A DNA stretch of 64,000 nucleotides from Motiliproteus sp965230185 (GCA_965230185.1 OZ245995.1:5022001-5086000), one strand, 5' to 3'. Shown: positions 17,181 through 26,728, numbered from the stretch's first letter. The notes: generated by a model from the letters alone, not told the origin. Translations and numbers: made by a program.

Positions 17181-17203
17181 GGGCTCCATTGTTCTGGGAG
17201 CCC
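17181..17203 (+). terminator. stem-loop after nadE
   Basis: GGGCTCC and GGAGCCC pair perfectly over 7 bp with a 9-base loop, 15 nt past the nadE stop; the following bases are TTCCTG, so the T-tract is weak. Confidence 0.5.
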
Positions 17204-17308
17204 TTCCTGCCTGCCCGCTGTAAAAAACGAATTTCAGAGCCAGGCCGACACAGGGCCGCCTCAGCCCCACTATTCGTTTCCACCGGTCAGCCGGTGAAAG
17301 AGCGATTG

Positions 17309-18421
17309 TCAGTGCATCAGCTCTCCCCGCTCGGCATCCAGCCGGTAGGGCGCAGGATCGATTTCCGGATCTCTGCCCAGCATCAGGTCAGCCACCAGTC
17401 GGCAGGATGCCGGGGCCAGCACCAGCCCGTTACGGAAATGACCGGCATTGATATAGAGATTTCTGAGCTCTGGCAACCGGTCGATGTAAGGTATGCCTGC
17501 CGGGGCACCGGGACGCAGTCCCGACCACTGAGCCTCCACCGGATACTGCTCCAGCGCAGGGAGGATATCGAGCGCTGAACGGTAAAGACTCTGGTAAGCC
17601 TCTTCCGTGGCCTGCTTGCTGAAACCGCTGAACTCCAGAGTACTGCCCGCCAGAATACGACCATCGCTGCGGGGAATCAGATAGCGGCCGTTATTCAGCA
17701 CCACCCGCTCCAGCAGACCCGGCCGGGCCCGGAACAGCAGCATCTGCCCCTTAACCGGCTCAACCCTGACTGAAATATCGAGCTGTTCCACCAGCTGCCC
17801 GCTCCAGGCGCCGGTGCAGAGCAGATATTGCCCGGCCGATATCAGCCCCTGTGGAGTTTCGATGCCGGTCACCTGACCGGCTTGCTGTCGAATCGACAAC
17901 ATCGGACAGTGGGTACGAACTTCAATGCGGGGATGCAGCTCCAGGCTGCGCTTCAGTGACTGGCCCAGCCGCGGGTTACGAATACTGCACACTTCCGGCA
18001 TCCACAGCGCCTGCTCAATTCCTTCCGGCAGGCCGGCTTCCAGCTCGTAAACAAAATCACCGCTCACTCGGGTCAGCGGGCGCTGACAGCGATCGGCCCA
18101 GCTCAGCGCCTCCTGCTCATCATCCACGGCTAGCATCAGCAATCCTTTCTCCCGCAGCTCCGGATCAATTCCGGTCTCCTCCGGCAGAGTTCGCCCCAGC
18201 TCGCGGTAGATATTCTGAGACCAGCTGGCCAGTGCCGTAATGGCATCACAATAGCGCCAGGGATAGAGCGGTGACACGATCCCCCCGCCGGCCCAGGACG
18301 CTTCCGAAGCACAGTCCCCCTTATCCAGCACCACAACCCTGGCGCCACTGTCAGCCAGTGCCCGAGCCGTCATCATGCCCATGACTCCAGCGCCGATAAT
18401 CAGAATATCCGGATTGCTCAT
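17309..18421 (-). CDS. thiO: glycine oxidase ThiO (FAD-dependent amino acid oxidase)
   Basis: FAD oxidase of the DAO family that makes iminoglycine for the thiazole ring of thiamine. 370 residues; dinucleotide fold IIGAGVMGMMTARAL at about 8-22, the substrate-side segment ASWAGGGIVSPLYPW, and the C-terminal GHFRNGLVLAPAS, which lies near the flavin in this family. Convergent with nadE. In Pseudomonas thiO also borders the minor pilin genes, so its place here is conserved rather than functional. No other thi gene is in the window. Confidence 0.9.
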   Translation of the reverse strand: MSNPDILIIGAGVMGMMTARALADSGARVVVLDKGDCASEASWAGGGIVSPLYPWRYCDAITALASWSQNIYRELGRTLPEETGIDPELREKGLLMLAVDDEQEALSWADRCQRPLTRVSGDFVYELEAGLPEGIEQALWMPEVCSIRNPRLGQSLKRSLELHPRIEVRTHCPMLSIRQQAGQVTGIETPQGLISAGQYLLCTGAWSGQLVEQLDISVRVEPVKGQMLLFRARPGLLERVVLNNGRYLIPRSDGRILAGSTLEFSGFSKQATEEAYQSLYRSALDILPALEQYPVEAQWSGLRPGAPAGIPYIDRLPELRNLYINAGHFRNGLVLAPASCRLVADLMLGRDPEIDPAPYRLDAERGELMH

Positions 18422-18611
18422 ACTGACTGCGATTCCCCCTGTTACTGCAGATAAGAGCTACACAATAGACAGAGCCTGCGGCCCTGGCAACAGCCAGATT
18501 TCACCCGCCCCCTGGTCCTGTACCCCGGGCACGGGAACTCGACCCGTAGCTGCATCTTCAGCGGGATCGCTGGTCATTGAGTCGGAGTCGCGTTAGTAGT
18601 CGACAACTGCC

Positions 18612-19208
18612 TCAGAGGGTATAGCTGCATTCGCCGCTGGTGATGCGGACGCGACCGGTATAGGGAATCTTCAGTTCCCGCCGCAGATCGGCGTCGCCGT
18701 CAACAACTCCCAGACAGAAAGTACCGTTCAGTGAATGAAGACGACCGGAGCCCTGGTAAGCGATATAGTCGCCACGGTTCCAGCGCAGAATCTGAGTACG
18801 GTTCAGGGCGGGAAAGATCCTGAGGATAAGATCGCCGCTGTCGGTATCGAGGGCGTTATCCCCATCGATGTCCACAAACATCAGCCAGCCCCCGCTCCAG
18901 TCCGGCCTGCCCGATGCACCGGAACCGGCGCACTGCTGCAGCTGATCCGAGCGACGACAGAGCACGACGCTGGCATCCCGGGTAATCGCCTCAGTGCGGG
19001 CCAGCGCCAGCGCGGTCCGCAGGCTGAGAATGGTGGTATCGGCCCGACTACCGGCAATAAACCGATCAAAACTACTGAGCCCCACGGTAGAGACCAGCAC
19101 CGTAAGACCAAGAGTGGTAATCAACTCCGCCAGCGTCAGCCCCCGCTGACAGAAAAATAGTGGAACACCGGACGCACGAAGGCGCCGGGCTTCTGCATCC
19201 CTGCACAT
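18612..19208 (-). CDS. fimT: FimT-like type IV minor pilin / pseudopilin
   Basis: 198 residues with a type III (prepilin) signal: a 22-23-residue basic leader, then QRG before LTLAELITTLGLTVL, with the conserved Glu at +5 of the mature protein. The remainder is a GspH/FimT-type domain containing IDGDNALDTDSGD and a C-terminal cysteine. The start is supported by GGGAGG eight bases ahead. A strong terminator separates it from pilE upstream, so it should be transcribed on its own. FimT relatives can bind DNA during natural uptake; whether this one does cannot be seen. A second GspH-type gene lies at 25943. Confidence 0.82.
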   Translation of the reverse strand: MCRDAEARRLRASGVPLFFCQRGLTLAELITTLGLTVLVSTVGLSSFDRFIAGSRADTTILSLRTALALARTEAITRDASVVLCRRSDQLQQCAGSGASGRPDWSGGWLMFVDIDGDNALDTDSGDLILRIFPALNRTQILRWNRGDYIAYQGSGRLHSLNGTFCLGVVDGDADLRRELKIPYTGRVRITSGECSYTL

Positions 19209-19537
19209 TGTCTGAACCTCCCGTCACTCCCTGACAGTGGTTTTTCTTTCTACGCCGGTATCAGCCGGGATAACAGACTGAACTCTTCCTGAGAACTGTC
19301 GATACGGCTTATCCGGCACTGCGAAATCCCATGTTACGAAGGACAAAGATAGCAGAACGACGGGGAATCGGTATTGCGGATCTTAATCAAGGGGGTAAGA
19401 CAGGTAACGACCGGAATCGTGAACAGAAACGAGTATCCTATTCGCTTCTGCTAAAAAAATTGCCGAACCATCAGCAAAAAAGAAAGCCGGCGCTGAACAG
19501 CGCCGGTTTTATCAACTGCACATTTTATTATTCGGAA
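19209..19537. other. non-coding gap between pilE and fimT
   Basis: About 330 bases. It contains the bidirectional terminator that ends the pilin operon (19480-19510) and presumably the promoter for fimT, although no convincing sigma70 or sigma54 box could be placed. No gene-like frame is seen. Confidence 0.5.
19480..19510 (-). terminator. intrinsic terminator of the minor pilin operon
   Basis: Stem CCGGCGCT/AGCGCCGG, 8 bp with a 4-base loop. On the minus strand it is followed by CTTTC and six T, 32 nt past the pilE stop. The other side has four T, so it may also work in the plus direction. Confidence 0.8.
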
Positions 19538-19996
19538 TCACTGCCAGCAATCCGTCCCACCGGTCGCCGCTCGGGCGCCGGTTGAAGTCACCGTGAGGTT
19601 GCCACAACGATCAGATGCCTGGGCATTCTTTGGTGACGCCTGCAAAGTAAAGGACGTGGCTGTCGCGGCGGTAATATCCAGGTCGTAGTACTTGTCTGCC
19701 CCATCCAGTGGTGCTTCCGTCGGGAAGATCGTCGGATCTCCCGTGGCATTTGCACAAGTACCGGAGGTAGTGGTCCCCGCACCACAATAGGAGTCGTTGA
19801 TGGTAAAGTGGCGCTCCATCGCTCCTGCAAAGGACATCAGGGTCGCCTGAGCATCGGCTCGACGGGACTCGGACAGAAACTCCTGATAGGACGGGTACGC
19901 TACCGCAGCGATGATGCCGATGACCGCCACGACAATCATCAGCTCCAGCAGGGTTACCCCTTGCTGGCTACTCCTGCTTTCATAGTTTTTCAACAA
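19538..19996 (-). CDS. pilE: type IV minor pilin PilE
   Basis: 152 residues. Prepilin peptidase site QQG before VTLLELMIVVAVIGIIAAVA, Glu5 present, then SYQEFLSESRRADAQATLM typical of PilE/major-pilin-like proteins. Four cysteines lie in the C-terminal half (CGAGTTTSGTC, CGNL and DCW), fitting the D-loop disulfide of pilins. No in-frame ATG exists; a TTG at 19996 preceded by GAGG is used, with a second TTG directly after. Last gene of the fimU-pilE operon, 29 nt after pilY1. It is likely a minor pilin that primes and incorporates into the fibre, not the major subunit. Confidence 0.85.
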   Translation of the reverse strand: MLKNYESRSSQQGVTLLELMIVVAVIGIIAAVAYPSYQEFLSESRRADAQATLMSFAGAMERHFTINDSYCGAGTTTSGTCANATGDPTIFPTEAPLDGADKYYDLDITAATATSFTLQASPKNAQASDRCGNLTVTSTGARAATGGTDCWQ

Positions 19997-20025
19997 TCTG
20001 AATCCTCAATATATGTCTGACCGGA

Positions 20026-23000
20026 TCATTGCAACTGCTGCCAGGCCTGCCGGCCGCCCGGGTCATCATTGGATTCACCCAGGGCCTGGGTATTACCACT
20101 GGAGCCGCTGATAATCTTAATATCCTGAGAACCGGTTTCCAGAATCGCCGGGTTATCGATAATCCCCATTCCCGCTTTCTGAACCCCGGAAACACTGGTC
20201 AGATCGAAAGATAAGTCATTATCGAGATCGATCAGCTGGGCTTTGTCGGAATCATTAAACAGACCATCGTTATTTATATCGAACGGGGAATCTGCCAACC
20301 TGCTTCCGGACTCAGCCTCCAGCTCCATAAACCAGCTGGAGCCGCCATAATCACAGGGATCCGCATTGGGAATCAAAGTGGTAAACAACACTCTGTCTCC
20401 GCGCAATATCGGTTCGTTTGTCACTCTTTCTCCCTGGCCATTTGAGCCCGGACTCTTAAGGTTCATGTACCAGCCTTTGGTTTTACTGGAATCGGTATTA
20501 TCGCTGGTCACTCGTATATTAAATCCGGACAGGGTACCTTCTGCCAGAACAGACTGCTGGACCAGCTCGCTCCGATTGCTGTTCACCTGTTCATCGTTGT
20601 AATCCCGAATACCGTAAAAAGTATGTACCTGAGGGCTGTTACCAACAATATTGTCATTGGTCTCATAATACTTACCGGTGCCAAAATAGACCATATAACC
20701 ACCGCCGGAGTGCTTTCCTACCTGCGGCTTAGCGGTAATTGACTGCACCACACTGGGGGAGGCCTGATCCGTTGCGATAAAGATTGGAAGCGGTGGCTTT
20801 GGATTTCCTGACTGGACTCGGTGAGAGAAATCCCACTGATTAGTATTTGAGCTGCTGATATCAATCTTCCAGAGATTGCCTTTCAGATCACCGGCATAGA
20901 TAGTATCCGCCTTGAAATTACCGTCGGTGTCTACCAACACCGGTGTGGACATACCGTTGCCTGTGGTTTCCGAATCAAAACTTTTGATCAGACTGCCATC
21001 TTCCAGGTCGACGATGTAAATGATTGCTTTACCGCTGCTACTGCCGTAGCCATTGGCGAACACGGCCGCCCAGTGCCCACTTTCTAGCTTTACAATGGTC
21101 GCCTTACCAAGGGTATAGCCAAGATCTGTGAAGTTGGTCACGGTATTGTCCAGCTCCCATAGTACACGGGCCGCACCGGTCGAAGTCGTTTTAAAATCGT
21201 CCGGCTCGGTAACATCCAGAGCGAATACGCCCGTCCCACCGGCCCCCGTCGTCGCCACCAGCACCGATCGCCAGGCATCACCTGTGCTGTAAGGATCGAT
21301 ATAGGCATCGCCCACATGCGGAGAACCATCGACGTAGTACTTGTGGGTGTAGTTCGGCTTGGTCAGCGCTTCGAGGTTTCCGTAGACCGACTTCGGTACA
21401 AACGCAAACACCTCCTCGCCAGGCTCAATACCGTCGGAATCGGCATCCAGAGTCCCGTCGTTGTTGCTGTCTTCGCCAACATAGAACCCATGCAACATGC
21501 CATCGTTGGCACCGACATAGAGCATCGGCTTTCTGCCTTTATAAGAACTGCTGCTTCTGAAGGTTGCATAAGCACTTCCTTCGGTTCCACCCAGCCCCTC
21601 ATAACCAAAGTTTTCCGTGGAAACATAGAGCGGATCGGAATTAACGATATCGCCCAGAACCTTAGCCTGGTTGCTGATCACCGGCCGGCTGCGCAGAAGT
21701 CCGCTGTTCCGCTGCTCGTTGGTAGTGTCACCCCGCAGGTAATTCACCCTGTCCGCATCCAGTGCGGCAGCCGTGGCCTGAATAATTGTCAGATTTGAAG
21801 AGGTGGCATCAAAAACAAACCCGGCTGAGCCTGCCGGATCCCAGGAATAGATTTTTCGACTGCCATGGCTCGGTAGCTCATCTGCGGCGTTCCAGGCAAC
21901 CGAGCCGAGAGATCCATCGGAGTTGACCGGGTAGGCCTCAAACTCGCCGCTCCAGTTGCCGCTGTTAAAGCTGGCCCGGAAGGCAAGGGTATTGGTGTCC
22001 AGTCGGGTGGAGTTGGTGGTAATGGCTGAAGCCGTTGAAGAACGCTCCTCGATGTCTGAAAAATTGGTGGACAGTGCCGCAACCAGCTTATCCGGACGGG
22101 ACGCCAGTACATAATTATCGGGCTCACCATCACCATCCTCATCCCACTCACTGGTGACATCCGGTTCGTTATTGTTATTAGAATCGATAAAACCACCATA
22201 TTTTCCGGCCAGCCACAGCATATTCATCTGACCAGTCAGCGGATCGTCACTGTACTCCTGTGTATCGATCATAAAAGTTGAAACCGATTGGGTACCCGAC
22301 ATGCCAGACTCCGTGCGCAGGTCGGTGGTGTTGGCGTAGTAGGCCAGTCCGGCAATGTAGTAGGAGTTTTCTTTCTGCGGGCTCGGACAAGTCCCCATCA
22401 CTTCGCCAAGATCCGGAATGGTTTTGTTGGATTTGGCCAGATCACAGGTTCCGCTGACACAGCCAACGCACTGGCTGGTATTTTTCAGCCCCTCCAGCTC
22501 TCCGACTTTGTTGGTCAGGGCGGTGACATCGATATCGGAATCCGCATTAGAGGGCTCGCCGTAGTCGCCGGCCAGCAGCGTATGACCGGAAAAGGAAGCG
22601 CTGGTAAAGTGGGTGCCCGGCAGACGCTTATCCAGCCAGGGATTGGCATCGTTGATCCCGACAATAAAATTCTTCTGACAGCTGTACTGAATCGGGTCCT
22701 CCCAGCTGGTAATTGCCGGGAATCCTCCCTTTTCTGCCACGGTCAGCCCATCGGCATATTCCGGCGTACGTCCCAGGTTCTTAAAGTACCTCAGAGATTC
22801 ATAATAGAGCTCGCTTGCCGGATCCAGGCTCTTATAACCCGCACCCTCATGGCTGAACTTGTTTATGTAATTGATAACACCGGAGTTGGAAACGCCGCTG
22901 GCCGTGGCATCGCTGGGGTTGGGGTTGCTGACCAGTAACCCTCCCGCAGTAATTTCAGCAGCTGTATTGGATGCTGTCCCCCCGCTTCCATCGGGCTTGG

Positions 23001-23862
23001 TCTGCCCGACATATTTCATATTTGCTCTGAGAATACCACCATCCCGGGTATTGTCTCCATCAAGCGAATAACTGGTGACGGCAAAGCGCATGCTATCGGC
23101 ATTACGCTGAATCAAACCTTCCGGTTTGTAATAGGTTGAGCCATCCGTATATTCAATACAGTTCGACTCCAGCCCGACTGATGAATCGCAGACTTTGATG
23201 TTCAGGGAGGCTGCTTCCAGATTACTGCTTCCGCTACTGGAACCAAACTGGATTCCGTCAGCCGTATTTTCAATATAAACGGTGGAATTAGTCCAGGGTG
23301 TTACCGTAGAAGGAGTAACGTTATCTGAAGAAGAAATTCGCTTCGGAGGGAACCAGCTTGAGCTGCTGTGCTTTTTAGCCCTTTTGACGATGGTCTCTGA
23401 GCTGGTGTCCGATATCCGATTACCGCCGGTCATGGTCCAGATGAACATATCCATGGCGGTCATGGATGCCCAGTTCATAAAATTGCCGCTGTATGCCCCG
23501 CTACATTCGTGATCGGAATTTGCAGCACCGGTGGGGTAAAAATACTCCGGTGAAGCCGTACTGTTGTACTGGTAGCACTTTTTGGAATCAAAATAGCCGA
23601 TATAGGTTTCTGTTTTAAAGTAGCAGGTACCGGTTCCGCTGTCCCGGCCACCACATACAGCCCCTCCGGCCAGCGTTCCCGGCTGATCATTATAGGCAGC
23701 GCCACCCATCGGCGTTTCAACGGACATATTAAACAGTACGTTGGGATCAGCGGTTGTCGCCAGATAGAGCGGAACCTGAGAGATGGTGCCACCAGAGGCG
23801 GAACAGACAACCAGCAAGAAGGAAGCGACGCCCGAAAGGAACTGTTTAAATAGCCGTTTCAT
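20026..23862 (-). CDS. pilY1: type IV pilus tip adhesin / biogenesis factor PilY1
   Basis: 1278 residues with a Sec signal peptide (MKRLFKQFLSGVASFLLVV then CSASGG). The C-terminal half has the PilY1 beta-propeller, including NGYGSSSGKAIIYIVDL and DTDGNFKADTIYAGD (about 977-991), which matches the calcium loop needed for pilus extension/retraction in Pseudomonas. Further Asp-rich EF-like loops occur near 555-580, 790-815 and 1193-1210. The N-terminal half includes NFIVGINDANPW, typical of the family. The ATG at 23862 (GAGAG ahead) is chosen over an upstream GTG at 23874. With PilX, PilW and PilV it is expected at the pilus tip. Confidence 0.93.
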   Translation of the reverse strand: MKRLFKQFLSGVASFLLVVCSASGGTISQVPLYLATTADPNVLFNMSVETPMGGAAYNDQPGTLAGGAVCGGRDSGTGTCYFKTETYIGYFDSKKCYQYNSTASPEYFYPTGAANSDHECSGAYSGNFMNWASMTAMDMFIWTMTGGNRISDTSSETIVKRAKKHSSSSWFPPKRISSSDNVTPSTVTPWTNSTVYIENTADGIQFGSSSGSSNLEAASLNIKVCDSSVGLESNCIEYTDGSTYYKPEGLIQRNADSMRFAVTSYSLDGDNTRDGGILRANMKYVGQTKPDGSGGTASNTAAEITAGGLLVSNPNPSDATASGVSNSGVINYINKFSHEGAGYKSLDPASELYYESLRYFKNLGRTPEYADGLTVAEKGGFPAITSWEDPIQYSCQKNFIVGINDANPWLDKRLPGTHFTSASFSGHTLLAGDYGEPSNADSDIDVTALTNKVGELEGLKNTSQCVGCVSGTCDLAKSNKTIPDLGEVMGTCPSPQKENSYYIAGLAYYANTTDLRTESGMSGTQSVSTFMIDTQEYSDDPLTGQMNMLWLAGKYGGFIDSNNNNEPDVTSEWDEDGDGEPDNYVLASRPDKLVAALSTNFSDIEERSSTASAITTNSTRLDTNTLAFRASFNSGNWSGEFEAYPVNSDGSLGSVAWNAADELPSHGSRKIYSWDPAGSAGFVFDATSSNLTIIQATAAALDADRVNYLRGDTTNEQRNSGLLRSRPVISNQAKVLGDIVNSDPLYVSTENFGYEGLGGTEGSAYATFRSSSSYKGRKPMLYVGANDGMLHGFYVGEDSNNDGTLDADSDGIEPGEEVFAFVPKSVYGNLEALTKPNYTHKYYVDGSPHVGDAYIDPYSTGDAWRSVLVATTGAGGTGVFALDVTEPDDFKTTSTGAARVLWELDNTVTNFTDLGYTLGKATIVKLESGHWAAVFANGYGSSSGKAIIYIVDLEDGSLIKSFDSETTGNGMSTPVLVDTDGNFKADTIYAGDLKGNLWKIDISSSNTNQWDFSHRVQSGNPKPPLPIFIATDQASPSVVQSITAKPQVGKHSGGGYMVYFGTGKYYETNDNIVGNSPQVHTFYGIRDYNDEQVNSNRSELVQQSVLAEGTLSGFNIRVTSDNTDSSKTKGWYMNLKSPGSNGQGERVTNEPILRGDRVLFTTLIPNADPCDYGGSSWFMELEAESGSRLADSPFDINNDGLFNDSDKAQLIDLDNDLSFDLTSVSGVQKAGMGIIDNPAILETGSQDIKIISGSSGNTQALGESNDDPGGRQAWQQLQ

Positions 23863-23897
23863 AAGTGCTCTCACTTGGCCCCGAATCAGAGGGCCAC

Positions 23898-24416
23898 TTA
23901 TCTTTTGTAGATTGACTGCAAAATAACCTGCGACGTTGTGGTACCACCAACTGCACGGGCGGTAATCCGGTAATATTCATCGTTATCAACGGCCTGACCC
24001 ACTTCCAGACTGGCGCTCTCAGCCACAGACTCCAGCTTTTCTATGACGTAGCGAGGTTTTTCGGCGACGCCGAGAATATCATCTCCCCGGTACTGCATGG
24101 CGGAGCTGCCCCACTGGCTGCTGCTCCAGTGATTCGGAGTGGTGGTGCTGCCGGATATCTGTGCGATAAGGCCGGTCGTAGTGCCGTCAAAGTCCGGAAG
24201 GATTACCGTTGTATTAAGATAGTCCTCAGCATCACGGAGGGCCGTCTCCCCGGCCTGAAAAGCCATATTCCGGTTCTTCATATTACCGGCCATCTTCTCC
24301 TCCATGGTGGTATCCTGGATACTACCAACACCGAGGAAGGTGATGACCACCAGAATGATCAGGCAAATGATCAGGGTCGCTCCTCGCTCACGGGGGTGAT
24401 GTCGAAAGTCAGTCAT
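23898..24416 (-). CDS. pilX: type IV minor pilin PilX
   Basis: 172 residues. Begins with RERGATLIICLIILVVITFL: a prepilin cleavage site whose mature +5 residue is not Glu, the known hallmark of PilX/GspK tip pseudopilins. Next comes the PilX N-terminal signature QDTTMEEKMAGNMKNRNMAF and AGETALRDAE. The start follows AGGAG by five bases. Eight nt behind pilW and 35 nt ahead of pilY1, so it should be co-expressed with the tip complex. Confidence 0.92.
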   Translation of the reverse strand: MTDFRHHPRERGATLIICLIILVVITFLGVGSIQDTTMEEKMAGNMKNRNMAFQAGETALRDAEDYLNTTVILPDFDGTTTGLIAQISGSTTTPNHWSSSQWGSSAMQYRGDDILGVAEKPRYVIEKLESVAESASLEVGQAVDNDEYYRITARAVGGTTTSQVILQSIYKR

Positions 24417-24424
24417 CGGAACTC

Positions 24425-25435
24425 CTAATTCAACCGATTGCGCAGGGCTATCCGGGTGCTGAACACCTTGCGAACGCGACGATCCGTGGGAACCAGGGTA
24501 TCGCCGTTATAGTTCACATTCTGGGCGGTATCGGTCAGGTTATCCCGCAGACTGCGAATAAGCAGCGACACCTGGATGCTGACCACCTGGTCCATATCGG
24601 AGACCTGATCCGCCGGAACGTAATAATTGGGAACTTCATCACCATCGGTATCCTCACCGTAGAGCACCTGCAGATTTTCCACCCCTTCCACTATTTCGTC
24701 ACCATTTCGGAACAGGGCGGATTCGCCACTGGTGCCGGTGCCAATGCTGTAAGTCACATTCATAGTGGTGAATATTTGTGCATCGGTCCCATAGATCTTC
24801 TGGAAAGTCTGGGTCTGATTGCCGGGCAGGTGCTGTGTAGATCCCTCCATAATATTGCCGGTATTGTGGGTGATATTATCCTGCCCGGGCCCGCCGCCGG
24901 TTCCGGGATCGGTGGATACCTGGAAGATCTCACCATTGGAACAATCACTGATCAGTACGATATCGCCGATACTGAGCCCGCTGTTGGCCGAGACTTTTAA
25001 ACTGGCTGCAGTCGTTGCAGGCACATCAATAACATTCACACCAAACTCTGTCGCTCCTCGGAGGACAATCGTATCCGGCTGGTCGGCAGCGGTATTGCCT
25101 CCGACATCGGCGGTACCATCAGTACCGTTGACCCCTTCCCCGAAACTCAGTGAGGCGGTACTGCTGGGATTGAGATGATCCTGGACCGTTCCCAACCCAT
25201 TACCATTGCAGCCCCAGAAGTCGGCATTTCGAATATCCCGGGTTAAAAACTCGATGCCGAAGCGGCCGTTTTCCTGGATTCGGGAAAACTCCTCCTGAAA
25301 TTCATAGGTACGCTTCAGGCTGACAAAGGTCTGCAGTACCGCGGCGGTCAGCAACAACCCCAGCACCAGAGCAATCATCAGCTCCACCATCGAGAAGCCC
25401 GCCATGGAGCCTTGAGAAGCCCTGTTTCTGCTCAT
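24425..25435 (-). CDS. pilW: type IV minor pilin PilW
   Basis: 336 residues. Prepilin site MAG before FSMVELMIALVLGLLLTAAVLQ, with Glu5 present. It continues with FQEEFSRIQENGRFGIEFLTRDIRNADFWGC, a signature of PilW/GspJ-type proteins. The C-terminal half has a Gly/Asp-rich region and ends in a basic VFSTRIALRNRLN. Its ATG overlaps the pilV stop by four bases (ATGA), implying coupled translation. Confidence 0.92.
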   Translation of the reverse strand: MSRNRASQGSMAGFSMVELMIALVLGLLLTAAVLQTFVSLKRTYEFQEEFSRIQENGRFGIEFLTRDIRNADFWGCNGNGLGTVQDHLNPSSTASLSFGEGVNGTDGTADVGGNTAADQPDTIVLRGATEFGVNVIDVPATTAASLKVSANSGLSIGDIVLISDCSNGEIFQVSTDPGTGGGPGQDNITHNTGNIMEGSTQHLPGNQTQTFQKIYGTDAQIFTTMNVTYSIGTGTSGESALFRNGDEIVEGVENLQVLYGEDTDGDEVPNYYVPADQVSDMDQVVSIQVSLLIRSLRDNLTDTAQNVNYNGDTLVPTDRRVRKVFSTRIALRNRLN

Positions 25436-25902
25436 AACCTGAATTCCATGGACATCACAGCATCGGATGTCGCCGAATCGCGATCATCATCCCAGTTGAC
25501 GGTCACCGAGGTAATACCGCCGGAAACCGACAGACCCCAGCTGCCGGAAGGAAGTATGGTGCTGACACTGTCATCCCATTCATACAGGTCCCGCTCGGCG
25601 ATCTGGGTTGCCGTACAACTGGTAGCCGCACCTGAATAACTGACGCATGAGGTCGCATGGGAAACCGCCGAGGCCGTGGTGTAATCAGCCCCCATATTGG
25701 AGCGCATCTTATCGGCAATATCGTAAATCAGTACCGTCGCCTGACTGCGCAGATAAGCTTCCTGATTATTTTTTAACGCTGCCGTCTGCAGACCGATCAG
25801 GCCGAATATACCGATGGAAAGCACCACTACGGCCACCAGCACTTCCACTAACGTAAAGCCGCAACAACTATCTGCCCTGAATTGCTTACTGTTGTGCCGC
25901 AA
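25432..25902 (-). CDS. pilV: type IV minor pilin PilV
   Basis: 156 residues from the preferred start. Prepilin site CCG before FTLVEVLVAVVVLSIGIFGLIGLQ, followed by AALKNNQEAYLRSQATVLIYDIADKMRSN, characteristic of PilV. No ATG is available. A TTG at 25902 lies eight bases after a perfect AAGGAGG and gives a usual 15-residue leader, so it is preferred to another TTG at 25932, which has no good ribosome site. Middle position in fimU-pilV-pilW-pilX-pilY1-pilE. Confidence 0.88.
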   Translation of the reverse strand: MRHNSKQFRADSCCGFTLVEVLVAVVVLSIGIFGLIGLQTAALKNNQEAYLRSQATVLIYDIADKMRSNMGADYTTASAVSHATSCVSYSGAATSCTATQIAERDLYEWDDSVSTILPSGSWGLSVSGGITSVTVNWDDDRDSATSDAVMSMEFRL

Positions 25903-25942
25903 CTGCCACCCCTCCTTCCGTTTATCAGGCAATTGGCGATGC

Positions 25943-26470
25943 CTATTTCATCCGCACCCGGCCTACCATGTTAATCCACAAATTCTCATCAAAGCTGGTA
26001 TCACCACCGCCGTCGCTGAAGGCAAAATTACACTCCCCATCTCCACCTCCCGGCCCGGAAGATGCTCTCTCGCCACTGTCTCCGAACGTGATAAAATCCC
26101 CACAGTCAAACTGAATATCGACATCCTCATTAGCACTGTCTGTGGTTCGCAGAATCGTCCCGCCCGACATCACCTTCCAGCCATTATCATTCCAGCTGGT
26201 GCTGCCGGTTCCGGTACCACAGGTGCCGCTACTGCCCCGACAGAGCGAGATTGTCTCACCGCGCTTGACCGCCTCGGTACGGGCAAAGGCCAGACTGGAC
26301 GCCAGCGCATAGCGGGCTTTATCCACCTTGCTGCCGATAATCACCGAATCGTAATTTGGCGTGGCCACCAGTAACAGAACTGCGACGATGGCCAGCACCA
26401 CCATTAGCTCGACGAGGGTAAAGCCCTGCTGTGATCTCTTTTTCAGATGCGATACTGCTGTGACTGACAT
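25943..26470 (-). CDS. fimU: type IV minor pilin FimU (GspH/FimT family)
   Basis: 175 residues; prepilin site SQQG before FTLVELMVVLAIVAVLLLVATPNYDS, Glu5 present, then a GspH-type domain with ARYALASSLAFARTEAVKRGE and CRGSSGTCG. First gene of the minor pilin operon, matching the place of fimU in Pseudomonas. Together with PilV, PilW, PilX and PilE it should form the priming complex for pilus assembly. The related gene at 18612 is called fimT because it lies next to thiO. Confidence 0.87.
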   Translation of the reverse strand: MSVTAVSHLKKRSQQGFTLVELMVVLAIVAVLLLVATPNYDSVIIGSKVDKARYALASSLAFARTEAVKRGETISLCRGSSGTCGTGTGSTSWNDNGWKVMSGGTILRTTDSANEDVDIQFDCGDFITFGDSGERASSGPGGGDGECNFAFSDGGGDTSFDENLWINMVGRVRMK

Positions 26471-26641
26471 ACGTATTACTATTCCTTCAGGTCAGATAGT
26501 CAGAAGACGAGGGCTGCCGTAATTACCGACAACTCTACAGGTTATCGGACGTGACTCCACTACACTTTAGCAGCCAGTGGCATTATGCCAGCCTTCAGTC
26601 GGACCTAGCTACCGGTAAGAATAGAACAGCCGTTTGGAATT

Positions 26642-26670
26642 CATCTAGCCGTTAAATTGCGCTAAGTCAA
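26642..26670 (-). promoter_or_regulatory. possible sigma70 promoter for the minor pilin operon
   Basis: On the minus strand TTGACT (26670-26665) and TAGATG (26647-26642) are 17 bases apart. The -35 is good and the -10 is poor, and the leader to fimU would be about 165 nt, so this is tentative. Confidence 0.3.
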
Positions 26671-26728
26671 TAAAACTCTATTGAGCGGCTGGAAAGAAGG
26701 GAAAAGAGAACCGGGAAGAGAGGGCCTC

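Noticed and set aside
19983..19996. ATG at the start of pilE (out of frame)
   Set aside because: It gives nine codons then a stop; the pilin frame needs the TTG start.
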